Counted from the first letter of the stretch, positions 1-11,241 are shown. The stretch: DNA of 54,997 nt from an uncultured Chthonomonas sp. (GCA_903885605.1 CAISJD010000001.1:1-54997); one strand, 5' to 3'. The notes: generated by a model not told the origin, from the sequence alone. Numbers and translations: made by a program.

Positions 1-356
1 TCGCTTCTCTAGAGAAGCTGAGCGTGCTCGAGCTCGTAGAGCTTACCAAGGCCATCCAGGACAAGTGGGGCGTCTCCGCGGCCCCCGTCGCCGTCGCAGC
101 CGCCGCGGCCGCGCCCGCTGAGGCCGCCGCCGAGGTCGAGGAGAAGACCTCCTTCGACGTCATCCTGAAGGGCGCCGGCGACAAGAAGATCCAGGTGATC
201 AAGGTCGTCCGCGAGCTGACCGCGCTGGGCCTGAAGGAAGCGAAGGACCTGGTCGAGGGCGCACCGCAGCCCGTGAAGCAGGGCCTGAACAAGGACGATG
301 CCGAGGCCGCCAAGGCCAAGCTCGAGGCCGAGGGCGCGAGCGTCGAGATCGTCTAG
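1..356 (+). CDS. rplL: 50S ribosomal protein L7/L12, 5'-truncated by the window
   Basis: This is the acidic stalk protein L7/L12 of the large ribosomal subunit, which recruits translational GTPases. The frame is open to the left edge (first full codon at position 3), so the true start lies outside the window and the GTG at 24 is internal. Seen: the N-terminal dimerisation segment ([20 protein letters not shown]), an Ala/Pro/Glu-rich hinge, and the C-terminal domain with the factor-binding helix ([20 protein letters not shown]) and the closing GASVEIV. Only about 6-12 N-terminal residues should be missing. Two GC-rich hairpins follow the stop. It would normally sit last in an rplJL pair, which cannot be checked here. 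Confidence 0.97.
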   Translation, partial: ASLEKLSVLELVELTKAIQDKWGVSAAPVAVAAAAAAPAEAAAEVEEKTSFDVILKGAGDKKIQVIKVVRELTALGLKEAKDLVEGAPQPVKQGLNKDDAEAAKAKLEAEGASVEIV

Positions 357-366
357 CCATCTGCTT

Positions 367-430
367 CGCCCGGCTGGCCGGGCGTCTCCGCAGAGGTCGA
401 ACGGCCGGCGGCCCCAAGCTGCCGGCCGTT
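367..430 (+). terminator. Two tandem hairpins after rplL
   Basis: A 7-bp stem (367-373 with 378-384, 4-nt loop) is followed by a perfect 10-bp stem (400-409 with 421-430, 11-nt loop). Both lie between the rplL stop and the hrcA promoter. There is no clear T-run, so this is either a GC-rich terminator of a high-GC genome or an attenuating structure. Confidence 0.55.
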
Positions 431-451
431 CGTGCGCCCGGCCCCTTCAGC

Positions 452-482
452 TTGACTCCCGGCAATGCCCGTGTTCTATACT
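452..482 (+). promoter_or_regulatory. Putative sigma-70 promoter of hrcA
   Basis: TTGACT (452-457) and TATACT (477-482) are separated by 19 bp, slightly long. They lie 43 bp before the hrcA GTG. A second -10-like TATGCT is at 482-487. I see no CIRCE inverted repeat (TTAGCACTC-N9-GAGTGCTAA), so classical HrcA autoregulation is not evident. Confidence 0.45.
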
Positions 483-525
483 ATGCTATGTCCCCGAGCC
501 TGAGCCCGTTCGATGAGGTGGGTGC

Positions 526-1560
526 GTGAACCTGGAGCAACGTCAGGGGCGCATCCTTCAGGTCATCGTTGATGACTACGTAGCCACCGCCGAGCCGGTC
601 GGTTCCGAGTACCTTGCCCGGAACTACGACTTCGGTTGCCGCGGCGCGACGTTGCGCAACGACATGTCCGAGATGTCGACCCTGGGCTTTCTGGTTCAAC
701 CGCATACGTCATCGGGCCGCATACCCACGCCCCAGGGCTATCGCTACTATGTGAACCGCCTCATGACGGTGCCTGAGCAATCCCCGCAGGCGTCGTTCCA
801 CGGAGCCGCGCCATGGCGGGACCGTCCCGATGTGGAGGACCTGGTCCAGGCCGCATGCCGCCTCCTGTCGGAACTGACGAGGTACCCGTGCGTGGCGTCT
901 CCTCCGGTGGCGCACGCTGCCCATCTGGTCCGCGTCTTCGTCGCCCCGGCCAGCTCCCGCCACATCCTGGTGGTGCTCCTCTTCTCCACCGGCCAGGTTG
1001 AGCATCGCGTCGTGGAGTTCGACCCGGCTCCGTCGCCGGCCGTCCTTGAGAGGGTCACCGGCTTCCTCGACGCCGAGTTGGCGGGCGCCGATGTCGCCCA
1101 CCTCGCGGCAGGTGTCTCGCTTCGGCCGTCGGGGCAGATGGAGGCCTGGCGCGGGCTGATCGACACCGTCGGACGTGAGGTGGTGGCTTCGGCGCGGTCG
1201 ATCTTCCAGGGGCGCGTCTTCCTTGAGGGGACCGAGCATATGCTGCGCCAGCGCGAGTTCCGCGATGTCGCCGCGCTTGAGCGCCTCCTGCAGGTGCTTG
1301 CCGAACACGACCTGCTCAGCGAGGTCTTCAGCCGCTCGCTGAACGAGGAGGGCGTCATGGTCTCCATCGGACCGGAATCCGGGCATGAGGCCATGTCCTT
1401 CTGCAGCGTCGTCTCGACCCCGTACATGATCGGCGATCAGGCCGGCGGGTTCATCGGCGTGCTTGGACCGACCCGCATGCCGTATGGCGCGGTGGTCGCC
1501 CATGTATCGATGGTAGCCCGGGAACTCTCAATCGTACTCACGCGCTCAAGCCTCTGCTAG
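526..1560 (+). CDS. hrcA: Heat-inducible transcription repressor HrcA
   Basis: HrcA normally represses class I heat-shock genes by binding CIRCE operators, with GroEL modulating its activity. The 344-residue length fits the family. The N-terminal winged-helix region shows the family signature: RQGRILQVIVDDYVATAEPVG, then RGATLRNDMSEM and GFLVQPHTSSGRIPT. The remainder is the dimerisation/inserted domain ending in MVARELSIVLT. The start is GTG at 526. It lies 100 bp upstream of grpE, the usual hrcA-grpE order, but dnaK and dnaJ are absent from the cluster, and no CIRCE is visible upstream. Confidence 0.93.
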   Translation: MNLEQRQGRILQVIVDDYVATAEPVGSEYLARNYDFGCRGATLRNDMSEMSTLGFLVQPHTSSGRIPTPQGYRYYVNRLMTVPEQSPQASFHGAAPWRDRPDVEDLVQAACRLLSELTRYPCVASPPVAHAAHLVRVFVAPASSRHILVVLLFSTGQVEHRVVEFDPAPSPAVLERVTGFLDAELAGADVAHLAAGVSLRPSGQMEAWRGLIDTVGREVVASARSIFQGRVFLEGTEHMLRQREFRDVAALERLLQVLAEHDLLSEVFSRSLNEEGVMVSIGPESGHEAMSFCSVVSTPYMIGDQAGGFIGVLGPTRMPYGAVVAHVSMVARELSIVLTRSSLC

Positions 1561-1660
1561 CCCCGCAAGGGCTTGCAGTGTGCGCTTGCGGCGTGCGCCG
1601 GCGGCGGTATCCTCGTTTACGGCCTCCCGTCGCTTACTATCGTCCGAAAGGCGTCCCCAT

Positions 1661-2242
1661 ATGAACCGACGTTCGCACAAGCCTCGCAATGGACCCGCAG
1701 AAGCGCCACCTCCGGAGACCCCGCAGGAGGCCGTGGATCAGCAGGAGCAGGCTGAGGCCGCCCCCGAGTCGCCCTGCGCCGAACTCGCGGCTAAGCTGGA
1801 CGAGTGCGCCAGGGAGCTGGATCAGGAGCGCAATGCCAGGCTTCGTGTTCTCGCCGATATGCAGAACTACCGTCGCCGGGCCGAGGAGCAGAAGCGCGAC
1901 GCCGCGCAGTTCGCCATCAGCGACTTCGCCGAGGGCCTGCTGCCGGTTCTGGACAACTTCGACCGGGCACTGGCCTCCGCTGTGAAGGCCCAGAGCTTCG
2001 AGGCCCTCATGAGCGGCGTCGCACTGACGCAGAAGCAGCTCTCCGACGTGCTGAAGCGCAACGGCCTTGAGCCGATCGAGGCCGCCGGCCTGCCGTTCGA
2101 TCCCAACCTGCATGAGGCGATCCTGACCGCCGAGGCCGACGATGTGCCCGAGAACACCGTTATTGAGGACCTTCAGCGCGGGTACACGCTCCACGGTCGT
2201 GTGCTTCGCGCATCCAAGGTCAAGGTCTCCGTTCAGCCGTGA
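1661..2242 (+). CDS. grpE: Nucleotide exchange factor GrpE
   Basis: GrpE is the DnaK co-chaperone that drives ADP release. I chose ATG 1661 (AAAGG 9 nt upstream), giving 193 residues; the frame stays open upstream to 1580 but that extension is basic and unlike GrpE. Seen: a Pro/Glu-rich disordered N-terminus, a long coiled coil (AELAAKLDECARELDQERNA, LADMQNYRRRAEEQKRD) and the C-terminal beta domain with the family-typical GLEPIEAAGLPFDPNLHEAI and GYTLHGRVLRASKVKVS. The stop overlaps the glmM start by 4 nt, implying translational coupling. The usual downstream partners dnaK and dnaJ are replaced by glmM. Confidence 0.94.
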   Translation: MNRRSHKPRNGPAEAPPPETPQEAVDQQEQAEAAPESPCAELAAKLDECARELDQERNARLRVLADMQNYRRRAEEQKRDAAQFAISDFAEGLLPVLDNFDRALASAVKAQSFEALMSGVALTQKQLSDVLKRNGLEPIEAAGLPFDPNLHEAILTAEADDVPENTVIEDLQRGYTLHGRVLRASKVKVSVQP

Positions 2243-3585
2243 CCGGCCCCGAGCCTCGCTTCGGCACCGACGGCATCCGCGGCGTCGCCAACCGCGGACT
2301 GACCGCGCACCTTGCCCTGAAGCTCGGCATCGCCGCCGCGCATGTCCTGAGTCGCCACGGTGTGGACCGGCATGTCGTCGTTGGCCGCGACACGCGCCTG
2401 TCGGGTGATATGCTCGAGGCCGCCCTGAACGCCGGTCTGGCCGCCACAGGATGCCGCGTGACCAACGTGGGCGTGATGCCCACTCCGGCCGTATCGCGCA
2501 TGGTGGTGCTGGCCGGGGCCGCCATGGGGGTCGTGATCTCTGCAAGCCACAATCCGTTCGAGGATAACGGCATCAAGCTGCTGGGACCCAACGGACGCAA
2601 GCTCTCCGATGCTCTGGAGTGTGAGATCGAGGCCGCGCTGGATGTCTGGGAGACGCTGCCCCGGCCCACCGGCGCCGAGATTGGCCGCATCGTCTCCTCT
2701 CGCGAACTCGTTGCGGAGTACGTCGCACACCTGACTGCCTCGTCGGCGGTGACGCTCGATGGCCTGTCGTTGGTCCTCGACTGCGCCAATGGAGCGACAT
2801 GGGCCATCGCACCCAAGCTGTTCGCCAATCTTGGCGCTCGCGTCGATGTCATGCACGCCGCGCCGGATGGGGCCAACATCAACCACGGATGCGGCTCGAC
2901 ACACCCCGGCGGCCTCGCCCAACGGGTCAGGAAGAACGGCGCCGATGCAGGCCTCGCGTTCGACGGCGACGGAGACCGCGTCATCATGGTCGATGCCGGC
3001 GGACGCGTCGTCGACGGCGACCGGATGATGCTCATCCTCGCCGAAGGCATGCGCCGCCGGGGTGAACTGGCCCACGATACGGTGGTGGCGACCATCATGA
3101 GCAACGCCGGCTTCGAGACTGCCCTGGAGGACCGCGGCATGCGCCTCGTGCGGACCGACGTGGGCGACCGGTACGTCGCTGAGGCCATGGATGCCATGGG
3201 CGCGGTGTTGGGCGGCGAGCAGTCGGGCCACGTGCTCATGCCTCGGTACACGCCCACCGGCGACGGTATGCTCACCGGTTTGAGGGTGCTGGCCGAGTGC
3301 CGCGCCACGGGCAAGCCGCTGGCTACGCTGGCAGACGGCATGGAGACGCTGCCGCAGGTGCTGCGCAATGTGCGCCTGCGTGATCGCGAGGCATGGAAGA
3401 GCGACGCTACGGTATCCGCGCTGATCGGCCAGGCAAAGGCCGAGGTCGGGCATCCGGAGTGGGTCTCCGTACGCGCTTCAGGCACCGAGCCGCTTGTTCG
3501 CGTGATGGTCCAGGATCGCGACGCTACCCGCGTCGACCGGCTTGTGGCGGGTCTGGTCCTGGCGCTGGCGGCGGCAGGGGAGTGA
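2239..3585 (+). CDS. glmM: Phosphoglucosamine mutase GlmM
   Basis: GlmM interconverts glucosamine-6-phosphate and glucosamine-1-phosphate on the route to UDP-GlcNAc and peptidoglycan. At 448 residues it has family length. Seen: N-terminal FGTDGIRGVAN, the phosphoserine loop ISASHNPFEDNGIK (Ser near residue 101), the metal-binding loop FDGDGDRVIMVD near 240, the sugar-binding GGEQSGH, and the phosphate-binding VRASGTEPLVRVM near the C-terminus. FGTDGIRG and GGEQSGH favour GlmM over phosphomannomutase; the second family member in this window (9898-11235) lacks them. The GTG start overlaps the grpE stop (GTGA). Confidence 0.95.
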   Translation: MTGPEPRFGTDGIRGVANRGLTAHLALKLGIAAAHVLSRHGVDRHVVVGRDTRLSGDMLEAALNAGLAATGCRVTNVGVMPTPAVSRMVVLAGAAMGVVISASHNPFEDNGIKLLGPNGRKLSDALECEIEAALDVWETLPRPTGAEIGRIVSSRELVAEYVAHLTASSAVTLDGLSLVLDCANGATWAIAPKLFANLGARVDVMHAAPDGANINHGCGSTHPGGLAQRVRKNGADAGLAFDGDGDRVIMVDAGGRVVDGDRMMLILAEGMRRRGELAHDTVVATIMSNAGFETALEDRGMRLVRTDVGDRYVAEAMDAMGAVLGGEQSGHVLMPRYTPTGDGMLTGLRVLAECRATGKPLATLADGMETLPQVLRNVRLRDREAWKSDATVSALIGQAKAEVGHPEWVSVRASGTEPLVRVMVQDRDATRVDRLVAGLVLALAAAGE

Positions 3586-4292
3586 GCGACGGCCCGGAGG
3601 CGCATGTGGGCGTCGACCTGGCGCCGCGAATGCGCGCCTGGGGCCTTCCGCTCAAAGCACAGGGCCCGCGCGGCACATGCTCCGTCTTCGCGATTGTCGC
3701 CGCCGTTGAGTACGCCCTGGCCCGCCGCAATGCCTGTGGCACCACCCTCAGCGAGCAGTTCCTGAACTGGGCCACGCATGAGGCGTCCGGTGAGGCAGGG
3801 GACGGCGGCTTCTTCAGCGACATCTGGGCGGGCTTCCGGGCCTCCGGGACATGCGCCGTGGCGCTGGCGCCCTACAGCGAGACGTTCGACCCCGGGTACA
3901 GGCCGGGCGCCGAGGCCATCGCGCAGGCCGCGGCTCTCACGAACAAGCCGTTCGCGTTCCACTGGATCAAGGAGTGGGACGTGGAGACGGGGCTCACCGA
4001 CGAGCATGTGGCCGCCGTTGAGGCCTGCCTGCTCTCTGGATGGCCGGTCTGCGCCGGAATGCGCTGGCCCAGGCAGGCCCCGTGGCGCGACGGCATCCTA
4101 CGGGCGCCGGACGACGCCGAGGTCTACGACGGCCACAGCGTGCTGGTGACGGGCGTCGGGCCCGACCCCGCGGACCCGGCCGGCCGCCTCTGGTGGCTGA
4201 AGGATTCCGCGGCCGGCGGCTGCGCCCGTGCCGTGCCGGTCTCGTATGCGCGGCGGTATGTGAACGACCTGGCGTGGGTGGAGCTGCCCTAG
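3582..4292 (+). CDS. Papain-like cysteine peptidase (C1 family)
   Basis: A 236-residue C1-type peptidase. The start is the GTG overlapping the glmM stop by 4 nt; the same frame runs upstream inside glmM but is not needed. Seen: the nucleophile segment KAQGPRGTCSVFAIVAAVEY (Cys33) as in papain-like QGxCGSCWAF, the His segment DGHSVLVTGVG, and RLWWLKDSAAGG where papains have WxVKNSWG, so the usual catalytic Asn is Asp. There is no signal peptide or long propeptide, so it is either cytoplasmic or activated in an unusual way. Substrate unknown. Placement in the glmM operon suggests, by inference only, a cell-wall or stress role. Confidence 0.75.
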   Translation: MSDGPEAHVGVDLAPRMRAWGLPLKAQGPRGTCSVFAIVAAVEYALARRNACGTTLSEQFLNWATHEASGEAGDGGFFSDIWAGFRASGTCAVALAPYSETFDPGYRPGAEAIAQAAALTNKPFAFHWIKEWDVETGLTDEHVAAVEACLLSGWPVCAGMRWPRQAPWRDGILRAPDDAEVYDGHSVLVTGVGPDPADPAGRLWWLKDSAAGGCARAVPVSYARRYVNDLAWVELP

Positions 4293-4319
4293 AGGTGGCC
4301 GGACCCGGAGGAGTTGGGT

Positions 4320-5204
4320 ATGCGTCTGCGTCTCGTGGCATGTCTGGGTCTTCTGGCGTTGGCGGCGACCGCGGGCGCGCAGGAGGCGGCATCGGCGATC
4401 TGGGCGAACGGCTCCAGGGTCGAGTTCGGCGCCATGGTCGAGGCCCTCGCCAAGGCTGATGTGGTGATGGTCGGTGAGCAACATGACCATGCGGCCGGCC
4501 ACGAGATGGAGCGGCGCCTCGTGGAGGCCCTCCACAAACGAGCCGGACGTCTGACGCTGGCCATGGAGATGTTCGAGAGTGATACCCAACTCGTGATCGA
4601 TGAGTACCTGGCCGGCCATCTGACCGGCAGCTCGTTCGAGTCTTCGTCGCGTCCCTGGCCTCGGTATGCCACCGACTACAAGCCCATGGTCGAGTACTGC
4701 AAAGCCAATGGACTGCGCGTCGTGGCATCGAATGTGCCGCGCCGGTATGTCAATCTGGTGAGCCGCAAGGGGCAGGAGGCGCTGAAGGCCCTGCCGCGCG
4801 CATCGCGCCGCCTGCTTCCGCGCTTGCCGTTGGCCATGGACCTGCCCGAAGGCTACGCCAAGCAGCTGGACGAGCTGTTCGGCGGTTCGCACGGCGCCGC
4901 GCCGACGCCTGGGATGCCGTCGCCGGCCAACATGAAGGAGGCGCAGGCGCTCTGGGATGTGGGTATGGGCGCCTCGATCGTGGCGGCCAAGCGCGCCCAG
5001 GGCCGCGGCGTCGTGGTCCACGTCAACGGGGCGACGCACAGCGACAGCCGCTACGGCATCGTGGACCGCATCCGCCGCCAGGCTCCGAGGCTTAAGGTGG
5101 CGGTCGTCTCGATCCGTCCTGATGCCGCGTACAGCGTCTGGTCGCCGGCCAACGCGGGCATCGCGGACTACCTGATCCTGACGGCCCCGCCTCCGGCACG
5201 CTGA
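4320..5204 (+). CDS. ChaN-like haem-binding/uptake family protein
   Basis: A 294-residue exported protein of the ChaN/Cofac_haem_bdg family (PF04187), linked to haem or iron handling in other bacteria. ATG 4320 is chosen because GGAGGAG (4307-4313) sits 6 nt before it. An N-terminal signal peptide (MRLRLVACLGLLALAATAGA) lacks an obvious lipobox Cys. Conserved family segments: VMVGEQHDHAAGHEMERRLV, LTLAMEMFESDTQ, ASNVPRRYVNLVSRKG and VVHVNGATHSDSRYGI. It follows the papain-like gene by 27 nt on the same strand and is probably cotranscribed. Confidence 0.82.
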   Translation: MRLRLVACLGLLALAATAGAQEAASAIWANGSRVEFGAMVEALAKADVVMVGEQHDHAAGHEMERRLVEALHKRAGRLTLAMEMFESDTQLVIDEYLAGHLTGSSFESSSRPWPRYATDYKPMVEYCKANGLRVVASNVPRRYVNLVSRKGQEALKALPRASRRLLPRLPLAMDLPEGYAKQLDELFGGSHGAAPTPGMPSPANMKEAQALWDVGMGASIVAAKRAQGRGVVVHVNGATHSDSRYGIVDRIRRQAPRLKVAVVSIRPDAAYSVWSPANAGIADYLILTAPPPAR

Positions 5205-5223
5205 CGCCGGCCCGGTCCGCTGG

Positions 5224-5253
5224 TTGACTTCGGAGCGAGCGAACGCACATAAT
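5224..5253 (+). promoter_or_regulatory. Putative sigma-70 promoter of hppA
   Basis: TTGACT (5224-5229) and CATAAT (5248-5253) have an 18-bp spacer. The leader is about 65 nt and holds a small hairpin (AGCGCC/GGCGCT, 5285-5300) just before the hppA ribosome-binding site AAGGAGG (5308-5314). Confidence 0.6.
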
Positions 5254-5326
5254 AGGAATCGACGATCCGTTTTCGATCACCACGAGCGCCTACCGGCGCT
5301 GATCCATAAGGAGGACTACCCGAGCC

Positions 5327-7897
<2,571 letters not shown>

Positions 7898-7919
7898 CGC
7901 CGGCCTTCCGGCAGACCGC

Positions 7920-7962
7920 AACGCCCGCCGTCGGCCTCCTCGCGGAGCCGACGGCGGGCGTT
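7920..7962. terminator. Strong 16-bp hairpin between hppA and yjbQ
   Basis: A perfect 16-bp stem (7920-7935 with 7947-7962) with an 11-nt loop ends in a short T-run on the plus strand. It lies between convergent genes and could terminate both. Confidence 0.85.
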
Positions 7963-7989
7963 TGCGTGCGCGGCCGCGCGACGGGTGCG

Positions 7990-8406
7990 CTACTCGCCCA
8001 TCACCGTGATCACCAATGTGCGCGTACGGGAGTGCACGTCGCACTCGGCAAGGAAGAGCTGTTGCCACGCGCCCAGCACCGGCTCTCCGCCCCTGACCGG
8101 GACGGTGGCGCTGCTGCCGAGCATCGTGGCCTGCACGTGCGAGTGGCCGTTGCCGTCCTGCCAGGCCTGTTCATGGGCATAGTCGAGCCCGGGCGGGAAG
8201 AGCCGGTCGAGCGCCACGGGAAGGTCGCGTGCCAGGCCGGGCTCAAACTCGATGAGGCCCACGGACGCGGTGCTGCCCACGTTGAAGACGTGGGCGATGC
8301 CCGCACGGATGCCGGACTGCCGCACGGCTTCGCGCAGGGCTTCGGTGATGTCCAACATATCGCCATGGCCGCGAGTGGCCACCGTGATGTCCTTTTGATA
8401 GACCAA
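7990..8406 (-). CDS. YjbQ/UPF0047 family protein
   Basis: A 138-residue protein of the YjbQ family (some members have weak thiamine-phosphate synthase activity; the true role is unsettled). Seen: HVFNVGSTASVGLIEFEPGL, the GST variant of the family's HTTAA motif, the loop PPGLDYAHEQAWQDGNGHSH and HVQATMLGSSATVPV with its conserved HxH. The start is TTG at 8406 preceded by AAGGAG at 6 nt spacing. It is last in the run priA / UroD-like / phosphohexomutase / FGGY kinase and follows the kinase by 25 nt. Confidence 0.88.
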   Translation of the reverse strand: MVYQKDITVATRGHGDMLDITEALREAVRQSGIRAGIAHVFNVGSTASVGLIEFEPGLARDLPVALDRLFPPGLDYAHEQAWQDGNGHSHVQATMLGSSATVPVRGGEPVLGAWQQLFLAECDVHSRTRTLVITVMGE

Positions 8407-8431
8407 CGTTGTCTCCTTCGCTCGCTCCGGG

Positions 8432-9901
8432 CTAGGTTGCGATCCAGCCGCGGTCCGTCAGGGCCGTAAGCCACCGGTCGTAGGCCGTGCCAAACAGGGA
8501 GCTGACCTCGGGCCTCGGCTGCCACTGCCTTTCGACCACTGTCATTCGCCGCGCTACTTCCCGTACTGGAACGCCCAGCACGTGTGCCGCGGCGAGGACG
8601 GCGCATCCCATGGCCGCTCCGGGCGACTGGGTGCGCAGCACCGGCAATCCCAGGGCGTCAGCGCGGATCTGCGCCCACTCATCGGAGGCGGCCCCGCCAC
8701 CCGTGGTGAAGACGCAGTCCGCCGATGAGCAACCTAGCCCGCGCAGCCGTTCCAGGGCAAGCCGCTCGGTGAAGCCGATGGCGGTCAGCGTAGCGGAGTA
8801 CATGTCCCGCACGTCGTCGGCGACACCGTCAATGAAGGCGGCCGCGTCCGGCGCGCAGAACGGGAAACGCTCTCCCGGCGCGTCGAGTACGTAGGCGCTG
8901 AGGCGCGTCGGCGCCCGGAGCAGTGCCTCGCGGCTCCATGCGTCACGGTCGATGCCGGGAAACTTGGCGTCGAGGGCCCTGCAGCCCGTGTTGGCCGCCC
9001 CGCCGGGCATCCAGAGGCCGTCCGGGTGGGGGTGGCAGTAGACCACGCCGTCGGGATCGCGGATGAACTCGCTGGAGAGCCCCTTCAGCACCAGCGTGCT
9101 TCCCAGGACGCTGTTCCACTGGCCGGGTTCCGCGGCGCCGGAGGAAAACTGCTCGGCGCAACCGTCTGTGGTGCCGAGGAGAACCTGTGTGGCCGTGCTG
9201 AGGCCCGTGACGGCCGCTGCCGCCGCGCTGACGGCGCCCACCGGCGCACCGGCTCGGTAGACCCTGGGGAGCTTGTCCTGATCGATGCCGGCGGCCGAAA
9301 TGAAGTCAGGCCAGGCGCCTGCCGCGGCATCGTAGCCCGTCTTGAGTGCGTTGTTGGCGTCTGTGATCCCCGCCACGCCGGTCAGCCACGCCACGATGAC
9401 GTCGGCAGCGTGGGCCATGTGAGCCGTGCGTGCCCAGTTTTCGGGTTCGTTCCGAGCCAACCAGGCGGCCTTGGGCAACCCGTACGAAGCGCCGAACCGC
9501 ACGCCGGTCCGTCGGCAGAAGTCGACTCCAGCCTCATTCAGCGCCTCGGCTTCGGAGCGGGAGCGCTGGTCGCTGTACATGATCGCCGGGGCCAGGGGGC
9601 GTCCGTGGACGTCAACCGGGACGATGGTGCCGGAGGTCGAGTCAGCCGCCGCAGCGACGACGTCGGCCGGTCCGTGGCCCTGGAGGCTCAGTTGCGCCCA
9701 GAGATCGCCCAGCGCCGCGGTAAGGGCCTCAAACCAGCGTTCGCACTCCTGCTCGAAGCGTCCGTCGGGTCCGGGCCGCGTCTCCGTGTCGGTGAACGAC
9801 TTCCCGACGCGGGCCGCCACACTGCCTGTGAGCGATGCGGCAACAACGCGCACGCCCTGAGTGCCGACATCGATGCCCAGGACCAGCTGGTCGCGCTTCA
9901 A
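8432..9901 (-). CDS. FGGY-family carbohydrate kinase (xylulokinase/ribulokinase-like)
   Basis: A 489-residue ATP-dependent sugar kinase. The N-terminal phosphate loop (LVLGIDVGTQGVRVV), SDQRSRSEAEALNEAG substrate region, catalytic-Asp segment GTTDGCAEQFSSGA, and C-terminal adenosine motif (TTGGGAASDEWAQIRADALG) are all present. The closest feel is the D-xylulose/D-ribulose group, but the sugar cannot be fixed by eye. I chose TTG 9901, which overlaps the upstream stop as TTGA and has GAGGAG upstream. An ATG at 9925 would give 8 more residues but a longer overlap. Confidence 0.88.
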   Translation of the reverse strand: MKRDQLVLGIDVGTQGVRVVAASLTGSVAARVGKSFTDTETRPGPDGRFEQECERWFEALTAALGDLWAQLSLQGHGPADVVAAAADSTSGTIVPVDVHGRPLAPAIMYSDQRSRSEAEALNEAGVDFCRRTGVRFGASYGLPKAAWLARNEPENWARTAHMAHAADVIVAWLTGVAGITDANNALKTGYDAAAGAWPDFISAAGIDQDKLPRVYRAGAPVGAVSAAAAAVTGLSTATQVLLGTTDGCAEQFSSGAAEPGQWNSVLGSTLVLKGLSSEFIRDPDGVVYCHPHPDGLWMPGGAANTGCRALDAKFPGIDRDAWSREALLRAPTRLSAYVLDAPGERFPFCAPDAAAFIDGVADDVRDMYSATLTAIGFTERLALERLRGLGCSSADCVFTTGGGAASDEWAQIRADALGLPVLRTQSPGAAMGCAVLAAAHVLGVPVREVARRMTVVERQWQPRPEVSSLFGTAYDRWLTALTDRGWIAT

Positions 9902-11235
9902 AGATAGCTCCTCAGGCCGGTCCATGCCTCGGCGAAGTCGGCCTGCACCCGGTGCAGGTCGTCACGGGTGTGGCCCTCAAAGCGAGCCGTGAGCATCGGC
10001 TCTGTGACCGACATGCGCACAAGGCCCCAACCGTGCTCCGCCTCGGCCCTGACCCCGTCGGCCCGCGAAACCCGGTAATCAGCGGCGAGGTGCTCCGCGA
10101 GCCTGTCCAGCACCTCCTGCGCATCGCCTGCCGAGGCGACGGGCACCCGGAGCTCAGGTCCGGTGGCGTAGGTCGGCAGGTGTGCAACCATGGCGGAGAG
10201 CGGGCCGTTGGCGGCCACAAGCCTGGCCATCCGGGCGCCGGCGAGCAATCCGTCATCGCCCTGGATCTCGCGGAAGAAGTGGTGGCCTGACAGCTCGCCG
10301 GCGTAGGGCGCCTGAAGCTTGATGAGTGCCGTCCTGATGAACGCGTATCCCGACCGCTGCGCTATCGGCTCGCCGCCGCACCGACGGATCTCATCGGGCA
10401 CGAGGCGCGAGCACTTCTGGTCGTAGACGATCAAGGCGCCGGGGTGTGCCGTCAGCGCATCCGCCGCGAGGATCGCGACGGTCTGGTCGGGCGTGAGCGG
10501 CGTTCCGCGCTCGTCCACGAAGGCGGCTCGGTCACCGTCGCCGTCGAAGGCGATGCCCAGGTCGGCGCCGTCGGTTATCACAGCCCGTGAGAGCGGCTCC
10601 AGCGCCCCTGGCATGCCGGGGTTGGGTCCGCGCCCCGGAAAGTCGGCGTCCACCTCAGGGAAGAGGGCATCGACCCGGTGGCCGATGGCCCGTAGCGCCG
10701 CGACCGCCGGTGCACCCATCACACCGTTGCCGGCGTCGACCACCACGCGGATCGGGCGGCACGGCGGCTCCATGGCAGCTCGCGCCTCGACGTACCCGGA
10801 TATGACCTCTGCAGCTGTTACGCTGCCGCCCGGCCGCGCATTGGTGGCGCCCGACTCCATGGCCTGCCGCAACAGGCCCATCCCGGCTTCCGTGAGCGGC
10901 ATTTCCCCGAGCACGACCTTGAAGCCGTTGTCGTCAGGCGGGTTGTGCGATGCCGTCACCATGACGCCGGGCATGACCCCCAGTCGGCCGCGGGCGAAAT
11001 AGAACGCCGGGGTAGGCAGCGTTCCGAGGTCCAGGACCCGGAGCCCGCCCTGAGCCATGGCGGTCATGAGGCCGGCCTGAAGCTCGGGCGTCGAACGGCG
11101 TCCATCGCCGCCCACAAGAACCGCGGAACCCTGGGGCAAGATGACGGCCAGCGCGTGCCCGAGGGCCGAGGCATGCTCGGGCATGATCTCGGTACCGAAC
11201 CTGCCTCGTATGTCGCAAGCCTTGTAGATGCTCAC
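9898..11235 (-). CDS. Phosphomannomutase/phosphoglucomutase (ManB/AlgC-like)
   Basis: A 445-residue alpha-D-phosphohexomutase. Seen: N-terminal YKACDIRGRFGTEI (the CDIRG form typical of PMM/PGM), the phosphoserine loop VTASHNPPDDNGFKVV, the metal loop AFDGDGDRAAFVD, and sugar-specificity segment GELSGHHFF where GlmM has GGEQSGH. It would interconvert mannose or glucose 6- and 1-phosphates for polysaccharide or nucleotide-sugar synthesis. The start is GTG 11235, 6 nt after the UroD-like stop; its own stop overlaps the kinase start. The linked kinase suggests a sugar-phosphate pathway, by inference. Confidence 0.9.
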   Translation of the reverse strand: MSIYKACDIRGRFGTEIMPEHASALGHALAVILPQGSAVLVGGDGRRSTPELQAGLMTAMAQGGLRVLDLGTLPTPAFYFARGRLGVMPGVMVTASHNPPDDNGFKVVLGEMPLTEAGMGLLRQAMESGATNARPGGSVTAAEVISGYVEARAAMEPPCRPIRVVVDAGNGVMGAPAVAALRAIGHRVDALFPEVDADFPGRGPNPGMPGALEPLSRAVITDGADLGIAFDGDGDRAAFVDERGTPLTPDQTVAILAADALTAHPGALIVYDQKCSRLVPDEIRRCGGEPIAQRSGYAFIRTALIKLQAPYAGELSGHHFFREIQGDDGLLAGARMARLVAANGPLSAMVAHLPTYATGPELRVPVASAGDAQEVLDRLAEHLAADYRVSRADGVRAEAEHGWGLVRMSVTEPMLTARFEGHTRDDLHRVQADFAEAWTGLRSYL

Positions 11236-11241
11236 GCGGTC

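Noticed and set aside
430-525. CIRCE operator upstream of hrcA
   Set aside because: Looked for the inverted repeat TTAGCACTC-N9-GAGTGCTAA and found none.
2220-4007. 595-codon open frame on the minus strand
   Set aside because: It is antisense to glmM and the peptidase gene, which have full family motifs; the frame is Ser/Arg/Pro-rich with no recognisable domain, an effect of high GC.
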